Positions 22,186 to 34,487 of a stretch of DNA of 64,000 bases are shown here, one piece after another (positions within the stretch are counted from its first letter, which is position 1; each line of letters starts with the position of its first letter). Source of the DNA: Cristatella mucedo (lineage: Eukaryota > Bryozoa > Phylactolaemata > Cristatellidae); contig WPIO01000139.1 in assembly GCA_009760855.2 (NCBI GenBank), positions 800,001-864,000 on the forward strand. The letters are read 5' to 3'. A program made the position numbers and the translations under genes. The notes beneath the pieces were generated by a model. It was not told the origin of the DNA. It did not search any database and was given only the letters and a program-made list of their open reading frames with translations.

Positions 22186-23238
22186 CCATAAACAGATATA
22201 CCAGGAGAGTCGCCCAAACCATCAACGATTATTATTAAGCGGCTCGTCCACAAGTTGACCCTAAAGGGCAGCGGAATGGTCAAACATAAGGATCAAACCA
22301 TGTGCAGTATGTTGACATGGAAAAATTCTTTAAAATTAAGAATATAAATTAATGCACCTATACTTGATACTTGATTGAATCATTCATTTGCAAGTTCGCT
22401 CCCGTTGCTTTTTTTGTTGATTTTTCCCCATTTCCATAACTTTGTTTTTTAGCTAATCCTCTGGGCGACAAGGCCTTTCTTGTGCAGCGGTCTGGGAGGT
22501 GCGAGTCAAACCTAGTAGTTGGTCTTTCTGCCATTTGCAATGTCAGTGCCAGAACCTAGCTGCCTGTTTACTTGCATAGCACCAGCCCTGCGTTCTGTAC
22601 TTGAAGAGTTTCGAACGCTGATGAATGGGGAATAAAAAAAGACGCATACATGGCTGCGCCCAGACAGAAGTTCAGCTAATAATTGCAAGGGTAAGCTAAA
22701 TGTGTCTTACCACTTGTCAGTCAGAATGTTATCCTAGTGTGAGCGAAAGTGTTATGACCTTAAACTTCACTTTAAGCTATTTAAGTGGCCATTGTTGCTT
22801 ACACATCTTATACAATTAATATGCCATAATAAATGTGTTCATTATTCATTGACGTGCTGAAAACGTTTTTGATAAGATGCAAAACTGGTAGTTCAGTGAT
22901 GCTCGAATTTGAACTGCATTGCTATAGCTTTCGCCCGCCGGCTTTTCAAGACTTTTTGGGAATACAATCTGATGAAAAAGTGACGGATTAATCAAAGAGA
23001 AGATTTAGCTTAACATTTTTCTTTACAAATGTAATCGGAGAAAGTCCTAGTTGTGTGACAGCGGGCACTGAGTATATGATTGTATTACGGATAAGTCCCC
23101 AGAGAAACAATCGCTGATTGTGAGCCAATCACTATATCCATCCCTCACTCCTACTCTCACGCCTCCTTCATAATTTGGCTCAGGCCTCTGTCTGGCTAGC
23201 AGTGGGCTGAGGACTCTCACTGGGCGTCTGCCTCCCAG
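22186..23238. other. No recognised feature
   Basis: AT-rich sequence without recognisable coding, RNA or repeat signal. It should hold any remaining exon of the EF-hand gene if the intron is short, but none stands out. Confidence 0.4.
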
Positions 23239-25013
23239 CCAGTAGGCGGCAAATATGTCTCGACGATTAGGTTCCAGACAAAAAGGTCAAGCCATGTAGG
23301 TCCCAAGACAATTAAGTTCCGTGACAAATGGGTACTGGATGTTTAGGTCCCTAGAAGCAGATACATTTTAAAAATTGTCTAGGTCAAACAGATTAGTAAA
23401 ATCATGAAATTGAGTCCCATAACTTTTTTAATATTCATAAATATAATAACTCTATTTTTGTATTATATGATGATTACTTGGAAATTTACTTCAAGATGAA
23501 TTCATCTGCAATTAATGTCCTTACTTATAGTTAATTCTTATTTCATCAGCTTGAATATAATTGTCCAAGAACAATGTCAGCATTGGCTGCAATTCACCTT
23601 AAAGTGTTTCAGATAGAGAGCCGAAAGAATCATCAGACTCACATGGGAACAATGCTAGAGGCACAATAATCCTAGCTTGAACCAAAAAGGCCGGCTCGAT
23701 AATGCATCCTGAAACAAGCCTGAATCGACCTAGTTTCGCATGAAGTACTTCTTTAGATTAAATCAATATCATTGGAATTCTACACTTCGAAACGCTTCTT
23801 GAGTAGCACGGATGAAAGCATTTTCAAAATCAATTGAAAAAACGATTGTATTGAACTGAGGTCAGACTTGCTTTATGGGGATAAAAAAGAGCGTGATATG
23901 TGCATCGTTGTTTGTTCGGACCATCATAAAGAACGTGGAAAAATTAATCATCACGCTCAGACAAAATAACGTAAACTTCTTCCCAAAGAATTTAATAATA
24001 GACTAAATATTCCATCCACGAATACTTCTGCCATCTGATGATTGCAAGACTCTACAGCTATAAAGACCATAAAACAGACTTCTATTATCATCCTCTCGGC
24101 TGGAATAACCACGCAGACACTGCTCATCCTGGCCCTCTGTAGTTAGGAAGACTTTCTATTGCTCCGGAGTGAAACGTTCTGACAAATACTTCGTAGCCGG
24201 TAGAAGCATGGTGATATCTAGCTCGGATACTTTTTCGTGCAGCATCCCTGTTTGGCATCTACCCCATTGTCGATTGATCAATATTCTGATTGAGGATGTT
24301 AACGATCTTAGACCCTGTTCGAGTGTCTCTTGAGCTCGTCTTCTATTAAAAAGTCTTTAATCTCTCCACCTCAACTCCAGCAGTATTGCTCCAGTGCCTT
24401 GGCAGGTCACTGCGTGAAATGATTACGTCTTTAGGATTCGCATGGTCTGCCTTCGCATCAGTTGTTTTGATTACGGGATCTCCAAACTTTAGGGGACCAT
24501 TCACATTATACTTGTGCAATGCATATAGAAAACCTTCATCGTGCACCATGTGCATATTTCTTTTCGTCGGTATTTCATTCCAATCGATTCTTTCATACTA
24601 GTCATTTATTTGTACATTATAATATGTGATTATAAAAATGCTGTTTTAATGGACTAACATTCAATAATATTAATCGATCATAATTTCTTCAGGAAATAGC
24701 CGTCTTATATTGAACATAATTACTTGAGTTGCTATTTATTTGCCTATTTCCTGGTTAACAATTTAACTGTTCTTAATCTCTTTCATCCTTATCGTCATTG
24801 GTGCGAGTTAGCATTATGAATTACATTTTTTCGTCACATTAAACCGTTCTCTCTTTGATCTAACTGCTTTTAAGCTCTTTGAAGTATAGCACTATGAATT
24901 AAATACCATTGTCTTTACTCAATAGATGTGGGACTTAAACGTTTAATATCTAGTTGTCCCGGGGCCTAATTGTATCCGGACGTACATGGCGGAGACCTAT
25001 TTGTCCTGCTTCA
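23239..25013 (-). mobile_element. Fossil Mutator-like (MULE) DNA transposon with TIRs
   Basis: The ends are inverted repeats. The left end (from 23239) carries GGCAAATATGTCTC, GCCATGTAGGTCCC and GACAATTAAGTTCC. The reverse complement of the right end (to 25013) carries GGACAAATAGGTCTC, GCCATGTACGTCC and ACAATTAGGCCCC, in the same order. Inside, the minus strand encodes decayed transposase parts in the family's order: a FLYWCH-like start (MVHDEGFLYALHKYN and DHANPKDV, ending VEVERLK, 24555-24346), AEVFVDGIF at about 24030, IDFENAFIRATQEAFRSVEF at about 23840-23780, and LFQDALSSRPFWFKLG at about 23720-23670. CCTCCCAG (23231-23238) and CCTCCCCAG (25014-25022) could be the 8-9-bp target duplication. 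It is clearly inactive. Confidence 0.8.
24346..24605 (-). pseudogene. MULE transposase N-terminal remnant (FLYWCH-like)
   Basis: A 69-codon frame (upstream residues WNEIPTKRN precede its first Met). The D-G/E-G-F-L-Y and later H-A-N-P and V-E-V-E-R-L-K spacing follows FLYWCH zinc-finger modules fused to MULE transposases, where the end reads H-N-H-P...VE.LK. The Cys pair expected in the middle is not visible, so the finger would not fold. Decayed sequence continues to about 23600 in other frames. Confidence 0.6.
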
Positions 25014-25024
25014 CCTCCCCAGAT

Positions 25025-25440
25025 CTCTTGCTGATAACAACAATATATTTGTCTCGCGCCCTCGGAGAGTTTCTTCTCATTCAACGCACTTTACATACGC
25101 TGTGAATGAAGCATGATCCAGTGGTTAGTGGTAGCATGCACAATGTCAACAAGCTTAACGTGGTTAGAGGTGACATGCACAGTTTCATCTCGCATAAGCA
25201 CACAAATGAAGAATAGCAAGGACCCACTACATGTTGCAATAAATGGTTACTTTTTATCTTCTTTTTAAATGTCATCAAGTCGTGGGGTGTGGTGACGTCA
25301 GTCCTGAGTGAGCTCCTGGCTTTGAGAATAAGTATAACTATACATTTTGTTTGCAATCTCTAGAACTAAATCGCTTTCTAGGCTATTTACTCATGCTGTA
25401 AAGGAAGCATGTCAATATGCTTAGTGTCAGTGGCCAGGGG
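25025..25440 (-). mobile_element. L2-A LINE 3' fragments
   Basis: 25030-25345 is a reverse-oriented L2-A 3' terminus plus UTR plus the end of ORF2 (TDVTTPHDLMTFKKKIKS). 25365-25440 looks like a second, more decayed 3' terminus (TCGCTTTCTAGGC, GCTGTAAAGGAAGCATG). Confidence 0.75.
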
Positions 25441-26154
25441 GTAGCATCAGAGAACGCCTATCCGGGGTAAATTCAAGAATCTGATAGTACTCTGTGATTA
25501 TTTCTAATACAGTTGTCCTCAATGCACTAAAAGCCTAACCGGACTGCAATTGGATTTGCGCAGCCTGCATTGTAAAAGAGAGCTAAGCAGAGATCCCAAG
25601 CATTACCCAGCTCTTCCAGAACAGCAAGAAATCTGAGTGCGATACTTACACGTGGAGCGAACAGAATGGGGGCACCGAAGGACTTTGATTTGTGATCGCC
25701 TTATTTTAGTAACGCAGGTTGAGCGAGAGTTTGACTATTTCGCTTAAGCTATGGATATCAAGCCTAAAGCACTAACATAAAAACAAGTTAGGGGTTTATT
25801 TGGTCCCAAGTGCATAGGCATTGTTAACGTCTGTGAAGTGACAAGAGCAATCCATTCACTTTAAATTGATCCTTCAATGGTGGAGAAGTTGCTAGGTGAC
25901 AGACACGGCTCCTCCCACAGGTCGCATTTTGCCTCGGGAGACTACCGGATCGTGAAACGTCCAAATGGTTGGGAGTGCATATCTCATACTCAGGATATTT
26001 TGACTGTAACTGGGTCGGCCACAAAAAGATATGTTAAGCCGTAGAGGGCCAGAGCCTCGAAATGAGGCAACCCACTGGATACGGCCACACAGTGGGTGAT
26101 GGAGACTGACGCATTGATGATAAACGGAAAGGCTCTTAAGGTCTTCCATTTTTA
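25441..26154. other. No recognised feature
   Basis: Overlapping minus-strand frames at 25824-26149 have no recognisable motif. Confidence 0.4.
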
Positions 26155-26245
26155 ATGATAATAATAATAATAAGGTTGTATAGCGCTCTCAAATAACTTG
26201 ATCTCTTTCTAGGCACTTTAAATATGCTGCCAGGTCTTTGCAGTA
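26155..26245 (-). mobile_element. L2-A LINE 3' tail
   Basis: (AAT)n, then TATAGCGCTCTCAAATAACT, then TCTTTCTAGGCACTTTAAAT is the reverse-oriented L2-A terminus. It is only about 90 bp long. Confidence 0.85.
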
Positions 26246-26728
26246 TTTAAACAGGTTTTCACATTCAACGCTCGCATGAGCTTCAATTTTTAGAAAATCT
26301 TTTGACGGTCTTACACGCAAGCCTCACTTAGTGGATCACAATACCTGCAGGCTCGGTAAAAAGAAAGGGGGACGATAACCTCTTGCCAGAAGAGGTAGGA
26401 GTCCACTGCTGGTCAGCCTGTCGTTAGCTGCAGACCGAGCCTACTATTGGCGCCACTCCGACCCGATCCACTGCTGTACTCCTCACATCAGTCGTCCGAG
26501 CCGCTTGATCAAACCAGCCAGCTCGTATGGTTGCTGCCTGTCTGGCGAGCAGGTGCTACACAGTAGCTCAGCAAAAACTGAGCAGCAGCCGACGGCAACA
26601 GCAATCGGCAAAGACTCGCGGATACATCATTGGATGCATTCGGTTGACCGTGACCAAATCCTGGATGAGATAACTACTCCGTCGTCAATTCCAGGAGAGA
26701 GCCCCGATACTACGATACAAACATGTAA
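26246..26728. other. No recognised feature
   Basis: Moderately GC-rich sequence, with no coding support. Confidence 0.4.
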
Positions 26729-26865
26729 CACACACACACACACACACAAACAAACACAGACATACACACAGACACCGGCGAGCGCGCGCACACACACACA
26801 CACTCGCACTCGCACTCGCGCACGCGCACGCGCACGCGCACGCGCACGCACACGCACACGCACAA

Positions 26866-26909
<44 letters not shown>

Positions 26910-26939
26910 GTACAATAAATATATACAATATATATATAT

Positions 26940-26985
<46 letters not shown>
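26729..26985. repeat. Compound (CA)n-(CGCA)n-(TA)n microsatellite
   Basis: Alternating purine/pyrimidine throughout: (CA) at 26729-26750, CGCACG repeats at 26800-26860, (CA) to 26890, then (TA) to about 26983. The CG- and CA-rich part could adopt Z-DNA and the TA part could extrude cruciforms. The reading frames over it are artefacts. Confidence 0.97.
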
Positions 26986-27002
26986 AATATTGATTAATAT
27001 AT

Positions 27003-27125
27003 TATAATGTAGTACTTTACATTAGCCGGATGAGCCCAGCCCTGTCGGGGCCGCGGGGTCTACCAGCTACTCCCGGTTCAGGAACAGGAACCCCACGGCT
27101 TTCGACCCGGAATGGCGCCCGAAGC
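27003..27125. other. Short GC-rich segment with strong stem potential
   Basis: Right after the TA repeat lies a GC-rich block. CCGCGGGGT (27051-27059) can pair with ACCCCACGG (27090-27098) with one mismatch, extended by two further pairs, and GTTC/GAAC can pair inside. I know of no family match; it could be a structured RNA, a fragment of an unknown SINE, or chance. Confidence 0.35.
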
Positions 27126-27999
27126 GCACGCGCTGTGCATTAATTCCATATTGCAGTGAATTCCATAATGCATTCAAACTGCCTGATAACAAAATAATTT
27201 GAGTTTAGAGCCGAAAACGGTATTGAAAGCCGAAGAGCGGGCGGCGCGAGAGAGCACGTGACAGGACGAGAAAGAGGTCGGATGGGTAGGGCCTGACGGT
27301 GCAATTGAGTGGAAGCGAGTGTGAAACGGAGGCGCACTTTCAGCTTTACGGTTTTATTCATCTTAATAATAAATAGGTGGTAAGAATTGCAGTAACCACG
27401 GCTAAGCCAATAGCTAGCCAGGCTTGCACAGGGATATGACACACTCAGACTATACCGCGCCTCCTTCGAAAAAGAAAGATACCTCGTTCGTCTCATGGTT
27501 GAACCATGGACCCGACACCTAAGGCAATCAATCATCTTACCATGTACTCCATTCAATTATTTTAACATATTTTTTCTAGTACTTTAATTGGCGCGCTGGC
27601 CGCGAAAGACCGAAATGTGCCTTTAGCAAGAAGACAAGAGGGAGAGGAAATCTATGCATCTAACGGTACATCTTCTTTGCTCTTATATGCAATGAAGTAA
27701 ATATGGGCTGATTTAGCAGCTTTGTTAAGAAAGGGCCCGGTTGGCCGTAGCATACACGAGTGGCGCCGATTCGCTGAGTCATTCGATTTCCTTCATGGAG
27801 AACACCGCTGCGCCATCTGGCCGCTTTACGAAAGTGCACCATCTTGCCGCGTGACGTAGGGAAGGACGCACTTTCTCGCTTTAACTAGTAGAGATTAAAC
27901 AACCTGTAGGGTGTAATAGAAACTGTCTTGAGCATGACTGTAAACCACCCATTAGGTTACGATGAGCAAACTATGCATGTCGTATTACTTAACAAATGA
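27126..27999. other. No recognised feature
   Basis: A 138-codon minus-strand frame (27140-27556) has no domain I recognise and biased composition. Confidence 0.4.
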
Positions 28000-28450
28000 G
28001 CTGCTAGCTTAATTGCTTTATTAATTGCTTGATTGCTTTCGTAAGAGCGGCCGTTAAATGCGTGACGGAAGTGATGCGACTGCGGCCGCTTTCGTTGAGT
28101 CGGTTTTAGAGTGCTTGCTACGATGAGTGTCAGAAATCTATCAGTCTTCAGTGGAGAGCGGCAACCGTTTTGGCTTGTCAAACACGACGCGGACATGAGC
28201 GGCGAAGTCGCCTTTTCCACTGGAATGCAACAGCGAGCCCAGCTACACGAGTATCCACTGCTGTGCACCACCCCGCAGACAGCTGACGCTGTAATAGCTG
28301 TAGCTCCAAAGAAAGAGAGCCTGCGTCGGACGCTTCCTCGCCGCTTAAGCAGGAGGCTGACAGAGTCAATGCAACACAACCGCTGCAGCCCTTTCTAAGA
28401 GACAGGGCGAGAATCAGTCTCGGCGTCAATCGCCGACCCAACGCTTTCAC
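28000..28450. other. GC/CpG-rich block 1
   Basis: CpG-dense sequence with overlapping open frames on both strands (for example 28111-28398 + and 28178-28450 -). Overlap in several frames is expected from GC-rich DNA. A promoter or exon is possible, but no motif supports it. Confidence 0.4.
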
Positions 28451-31239
28451 AGTTTACAGCTGCGTGCATATTTTAGTCGCTGCAAAACCTTAGCTGTACT
28501 AGCTTTCAAATTGAGAATAGTCACAACTGGTCCAATCTAGCATCGGAGTTATTCTCAAAGCGCCCAGAATAAGAAACCAGCCGGGATAGAGTCTTTAATT
28601 ATGAGGCAGTTTACCGATTTTTAGCAAAGTTTCAATCAAGGCGAGCAGGTTAAGACCTTTTTCAGTTTTAATAAGGTTGCTTATTATTAGGAAAAAATAA
28701 TAGTTAGGAGTTAATTGCACCTGGAGCGAGGATTCCAATGACGTGAGGTGTTAGTTGGGCCGGATATATCTCACATTGAGAAAGCGGCTGCGGTCGCACC
28801 ACTTCCGTCATGCTTTCGGCGGTCGCTCTTATTGAAGCGATTTCAACGAAGCAACTCTTGCATTAATTAATAAAAAGTCTTGCTACTTGTTCGTCCGATT
28901 TTTTGTTCAGTATCATTCGCTGATGCAAGCGGGGAAAGCTATGAATTACCGTTTGAACTTCTGACGCAAGCGGAATTTTCCAATGACCGAATAGGAGACT
29001 AGACTAAAGATCCCCGACGAGGTAGCCACACTTACGTAATGCAGGAGTACAGCGCTTGGGTTGCCACGCGTGCGTCCAGAGGAGGCGCTGTACATGTGCA
29101 GGCACGTATGCCCGTAATAACGTCCGGCCAGTAGACTCCGGAAGAGCAAGAAGACTACTGGGCTGGGCTGTACTCCCTGAAAGGCGGACTTCGCGCGAAC
29201 GGTAGGCGTGCGTTCGAAAATCGGGCCCATCGGTTGATCGTCGAATCGATCTTCGACGGGTGAGCGCAGCGCACCGCAGGTACGCGCGGCGAACAATGAA
29301 CAGGGATGCAGGCCTATGCAGTGAGGCTTCGCCTTTAAAAACTGCAGATGACTGTAAAAAGTAAAGCAACCGCGCTTGGGATGGGCAGTCCTTCATGTTT
29401 CCCTGAATCAAGCTCCGAGCACGAAGACACGATCCTTACTCCTAAGCTATTATGTAGCGTGATGAGGTCGCTAGCGTGCCAATACGCCATACTTCCTGTA
29501 TGAGGGATCGCGGTGTATGAGGGATCCGTTAGCTTAGAGCGGAATGTCAAGAAATACTTATACAATTGATATAGAAATAACATAATTGTGCAGAAAAATT
29601 TTTTCAAAAGGGAAACATTTAACGAATGGGATCAGAAGTTTTGACGACATCCTCATAAAAGAAAATAAATTATGTAAACCACGTTTACCTCATATGTAAA
29701 CCGGAAGCACATCGTCCACAAATAAGAAAAGTCCCCAATCTCTGCAACATATGCGACTCGTGTTTACATTGTTTTGAACCTTGGTAGATCTTGGTAGATG
29801 CGTGAAGCTTGTTGAAGTGCATGCTAGTGACTCCTATGCAGCTTCATTCACAGTGTAGGCGCATGCCCTTCAGTGGAATCCATAACTCGGCGCATTACTT
29901 GACGCATTAGGGTGAAAATTGAAATCTGAGTTCAACTCTAATGGTACCGCATTGAGCAAATTTGTTTGGGATTTCCTTATGAATAAGTTGTATCACCTAA
30001 ATTCATGATCGCAGTGAATAAAACGGCAGGACGTTTGATGACTGGTCTGCTTTGGGCAGCCGCTGACGTGGCACCTTTGCTGAGCCGAGCGAGCACACCA
30101 TTGCTCGTGCTGAAAGAAGGCAGCACTTTGGTTGGAGCGGCATGAGAGAGTGGCGGTGGCGAGGGCCGGCCGCGAGTGAAGAGTGGCGCGATGGCTTCCG
30201 TGCCACTCGTGCGAGACAAAGCGAGCGCATTCCAATTCGAAAGGAGGCTGACCGGGGTACAGCGGTCGATGCGAAACAGAAACGCATCTTTTTTAAGGAA
30301 GCCGTGCAAGAGATATGCAATTGTCAATTTGTAGCCATCTACTTAAGAAAAAATACTTTTTTTCTCATCATTAAAATTATTTGAAAAGGCTTAAGAACTG
30401 CTGAGTTGAGCAGCAAATAAAAGTTCTGCTTCGGATACGCCTACCAATTTTTAGAAAATACAGCATCTGTTTTTGGTTGTGCTTCGATGAGTAGCAAGGC
30501 CATTGGCCAGGCAGTAAAAACGCGGGCTCGCCACTTAAGAATCGTGCCTGATCATGCTGCCTATTCGCCGGTAGAGAGGACGCCGACAATCACAATCTCT
30601 TGCCAGAAGTGGCGGGGAACTTACTCGGGTGCAGGTCAGCAAAATGAACTAGTTACCAGATGTGGAAATGCTATATAACGGCATCTACAGTTGACGAAAT
30701 CAGCCTGCAGACGCAATAATTTTCTCAGTTGATAAAACCGTGCAATATTCAAAAACATACTCAAGTGGTTTTGCTTTAATTCACGTAACATTGTAAAGAC
30801 TTCAGTCAAAAATTGAGAAGAAATCTGTTCAATTGCTGTGGATCTCAAAATAGAGCTGCCAAAACCGATTTGAATCCAGCTGATTTCGCAGGTCAAGAAC
30901 AAAGCACAAAGATTCTACGGATATCAGCGCTGTAAGAATGGCCTTGTGCAGTTGTCATACAGCGTGCAAATTTATTGACGGATCAGTAAATCTGCAGAAT
31001 GTCGCTACATGCCTGGCGGCATGCTAGAGCAACTCAAATTGAGTTTTTTCTTACAAGTGCAGTTGTCACCTGACGCAGTTTATAGGGATGTACCTCTTCA
31101 CCTGAATACACCGTGCACGTTAGCAAAACTAATTCTCAGTCTCACTGCGTGGCCTCAACGAAGCCCTACGCTAGGATTGCCGCTTTATTTTCAGAGGTGA
31201 CGGTGAACGAGTCACGTGTGCCTCAACTCTTTTCTGAAA
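28451..31239. other. No recognised feature
   Basis: Mixed-composition sequence. Short frames at 28946-29411 and 29977-30327 (-) occur in several registers at once and show no domains. No LINE or SINE piece is recognisable. Confidence 0.4.
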
Positions 31240-32760
31240 GCAGGCGCGAGCTGGGCTGAACGCTGCCAATGGTTTCGCCGCCGGCAGTGCACGCGCCGCG
31301 CTTGATTGACACCTTACGAGGAGGAGTATCGCTGGTTAAACAAAGTCAGTTTGTCCCAAGCCGGCGCCGGAAACGAGCAGCGCGGGCGATTTTCCTTTAC
31401 TCACCAGAAGCTTACCAGCTCGGCCCAAATGTCCTTTCTACGAGTCCAGGGTTTTGATCTAGAGAGCACGCGCGCCCGATGTCTTCCGAGGCGCCGGCTA
31501 GCCAAACGCCAGAGGCTGCTATAATGTCACTGGGACAGTTAAGAGCTTTCGTAGCGCCCGTGGCTCCGTTACGGAGCTGCTCCGCTGCCAACGCCCTTAA
31601 TAAGTCATCCGCAAAGTCGCCGGCACAGACGCCCTCTGCCGCGTCTTAAAGAAAGAGTCTCGCTCAGAGGATGCGCTCGTAAACGCTCAATACGCTCATA
31701 AACGGGATAGCCGGACGGACGAGCCCTAATCCGCAGCTAATTCAATGATGATATTGGCATACATAAAAGCGAGCACGCGCCCTTCGGGGCGAGCGGTGCG
31801 GCGAGAGCGAGCGCAGTTTTTGTGGCGCTCGAAACATCGAGGGGCTTGTGCAGGCGGCACTGTAGCAGCATAGCAAGTTAAAATCGACCCATGCGATGGC
31901 CCTGAATCTCGAAATTCCAATTATCAGCCTCGGCAGCGTTGCTCTCCGGTCTACTTCCGTTTGTTTTGCTGTGTCACTCGTCGCTGTGCGTCATTTCCTT
32001 CGCTCAGCTGGAGCTCGCTGTGGCAGCTAGCGCGTAGCACAGGGCCTCATTTGTTTCTGGAGCTGCTCTGAGCAAGCTCAATATCAGCTCAGAATCAGCT
32101 CACGCTGAAGTGGGCGCTTGCAGCGCTGAGAATGGCGGGCTGAGGATGAATGGCCGCCAAAGAAGGCTGCCTGAAGCTAAATAGAGTGACACAGAGAGCA
32201 CTCAGCCGCGAAACGATCCTGCTATTCCAGAAGCAGCGAATCACGATTGCAAATGAGATTAAAATGAGTCTCCACTGTTGGCGTCCGCAAATTGGTCGCA
32301 GACGGTTGCTTCCGGCATCTAACCTTCACCCGCGACGCTCGCACAAGGCAAATCCGTACGCATAGCCTGCACCTCGCTCGGCTCCAAGCGATAGCAGCTG
32401 CTCATTCCGCCACGAAGCGCGAATAAGCGAGCTCTCCCGCTCCGGCTGTGCGGGCGCCGCTCGCTCTGCACTGCCAGGGGCTGCTGCTGACAGCTAGATG
32501 CAGTCGGTGAAGAGCGATTGCGGCAGCAGCTCGCATATCGCGTCTCTAAGTTGCAAATCCATTCGCCAGTAGCGCAACCTGTGCGTGAAGCGCTAGCAAT
32601 GACGGCCGGCGAGAACAGGAACCAGCTCTATTTATCCGCGAGAATCAGCAGCCGAGTGGCAGCAGCCGAGAGGCCCCGCCGCCAGAGGCTGCAGCCGAGA
32701 AGAGGCGCCAAAGGCAGCAGCTGAGCACGAATAAGAAAGCCAAGCGGCATACAAGCCCGG
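31240..32760. other. GC/CpG-rich block 2
   Basis: This holds many CAGC/GCAG and AGCTGC motifs. A 57-codon frame starts at 31480 (MSSEAPASQTPEAA...). Near its end a charged open frame without a start codon runs on + from 32589 to 32861. The block might contain a CpG-island promoter or low-complexity exons. Neither is demonstrated. Confidence 0.4.
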
Positions 32761-32861
32761 AAGTTTCCGCTTCGAAACAACGCATGCTTCTAGGCTATCT
32801 AGAAATGCCAAAAGAAAGCGTGCTTAGAAGTGACAATCTTCTCAAAGTCGCACAAAATTAA
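32589..32861 (+). CDS. Possible exon or gene fragment, charged low-complexity protein
   Basis: Ninety codons are open from just after a stop at 32586 to a TAA at 32859. The translation has an Ala/Pro/Glu stretch, then AAEKRRQRQQLSTNKKAKR, which resembles a basic coiled-coil or nuclear-localisation patch, and ends LLGYLEMPKESVLRSDNLLK. There is no ATG near the start, so it would have to be an internal or terminal exon or a transposon fragment. The composition continues to look protein-like past the GC-rich part, which is the only reason to list it. It may well be chance. Confidence 0.2.
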   Translation, partial: SASNDGRREQEPALFIRENQQPSGSSREAPPPEAAAEKRRQRQQLSTNKKAKRHTSPEVSASKQRMLLGYLEMPKESVLRSDNLLKVAQN

Positions 32862-34487
32862 AATGATGGATACGGTGGTTTATATCAACTTATACGACTA
32901 TAATTTATACCATAATTTACAAATGTATGCGACTTTATGTACTGCAATTTTCACAAAGACAGAGTTTTTCCAATAGAAAGCCTGTTGCAAAGCGCTTGAT
33001 GTAACTGTGTTACGACCGCATGAAATTTAATAAAATTTTGGTAGCGGCAAAACGCGTGCAATGTGCAGAGAGCCGAAGTTCGCAATACACCAACGATGAC
33101 GATACGACTCTAGATATTCTGCGCGAAGCGTTAGCAACAGCACCATGTTGGAAAAACCGCAAAAAATAGCCTGCACATTACGGCTGATACGACAGGCGAC
33201 TTCCAAGAGTCTCATTTACAGGCTAACAGCAGCTCATGCTCAGCACTCTGATTCCCCGACTGGAAGACCGTTACACCAAGCGTGACTGCCGTCACACCCA
33301 CGCCCCTTTATTATGACCAGCTCGTAAGTCAACACTAATAGTGGTTATACATAATCGTAAATCGCATCCTCATAAGCCTTGGCTTATCACTGCTATTTTG
33401 TAAGTGGCTCTCGATTATAATCCAGCGGTCAAGCTCATAGGTGTCATGCTCGCAGTTGATTGTCTCGAGGCATTGCAACCGAGAGCAGCTGCGTAGCACG
33501 ACACGTGGCTCGGCAGCTCCTGCTTTCTCCGCCATTGCTTTTCATTCGCGCTAGAAGCTCCTGCTGTTGTACTGTTGCTCTTGCAGGTCGTCACACTCTC
33601 CGTTTTCAACTTAGGAAAACCTTCTTGCTCCCGCGCACACACACGTAGTTCGTATTGGTGTCTCACGTGGCAGCTTGTCCTCGGAACACGACGGCAGCAC
33701 GGCGTCACGCCAATTCAGAACCGAAGCTCGTGGTTTTTTGTACCGCTGTACCTACTTAACGTAATCTCTGAGCTGGCCTTCATGTCAAGGATCGGTCTTC
33801 GTCTCTATTACTGGCATCCCCAACAATCAACTGGCTACTGTGGGGAGTGACCGGGCATCGCCTGTTTGTACTGTACGCACTTTTTTACTCGGCTGCCTTT
33901 AACATATACCCCTTTTTATCATGATCATCTATTTGAACCACTAAGTTCACCATGAATCTGGGGTTTTGCCACATATGGTAGTGTTATAACCAGGTGGGTT
34001 TGAAGACTTTAGAGCAACATCGATATCGTCTACTGAGCTAAGTGTGCTGCATCGCAATACTCCAAAGAAGAGTCCTACTCGTCGAATACTCGACCTCAAA
34101 ACATTCCCGCCCATCTTCTAGTAGGATATTTATTTTTTCACGTTGCCTCAGGCCTTACGATATTGGGTGAGATGGAGAACGTGAGCAAAAATAGCTGAGC
34201 TTGGCGAAACAAGGCGAAAGTAGAACTTCCTGCCAGCAATGCATGCGTGCTTGTACGCACCGGAAACACCTCGTTGAGGTAGTTTTCTACTTTTATTTTG
34301 CACACTCTCTCAGGTTCATAGAGGTAAAATTCCATCTACATGATATTTACACTCTGGCGCAGGGCACTGGGAACCGCATTGTGGCTGCACAATGCAACCG
34401 GAGCTGGGGGCTCCGGTGGCTGCAGCCGCCGTAATACTCGTAATTAGGGGCGACCGAACGAGCGTGCGCACGCGTCGGCGTGCCCGA
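32862..34487. other. No recognised feature
   Basis: At 33280-33315 a minus-strand AATAAAGGGGCG followed by GTGTGACGG resembles an LTR end, but I could not find partner repeats. Otherwise nothing is recognised. Confidence 0.4.

Noticed and set aside
26505-26943. Thr/His- or Val/Cys-rich ORFs
   Set aside because: They come from the CA/CG/TA compound microsatellite.
27020-27070. Hammerhead ribozyme
   Set aside because: GGATGAG resembles part of the core, but the CUGAUGA and GAAA core elements are not both present.
33275-33320. LTR end or primer-binding site
   Set aside because: An AATAAA-like signal and GTGTGACGG are suggestive, but no matching second copy, inverted ends or target duplication was found.
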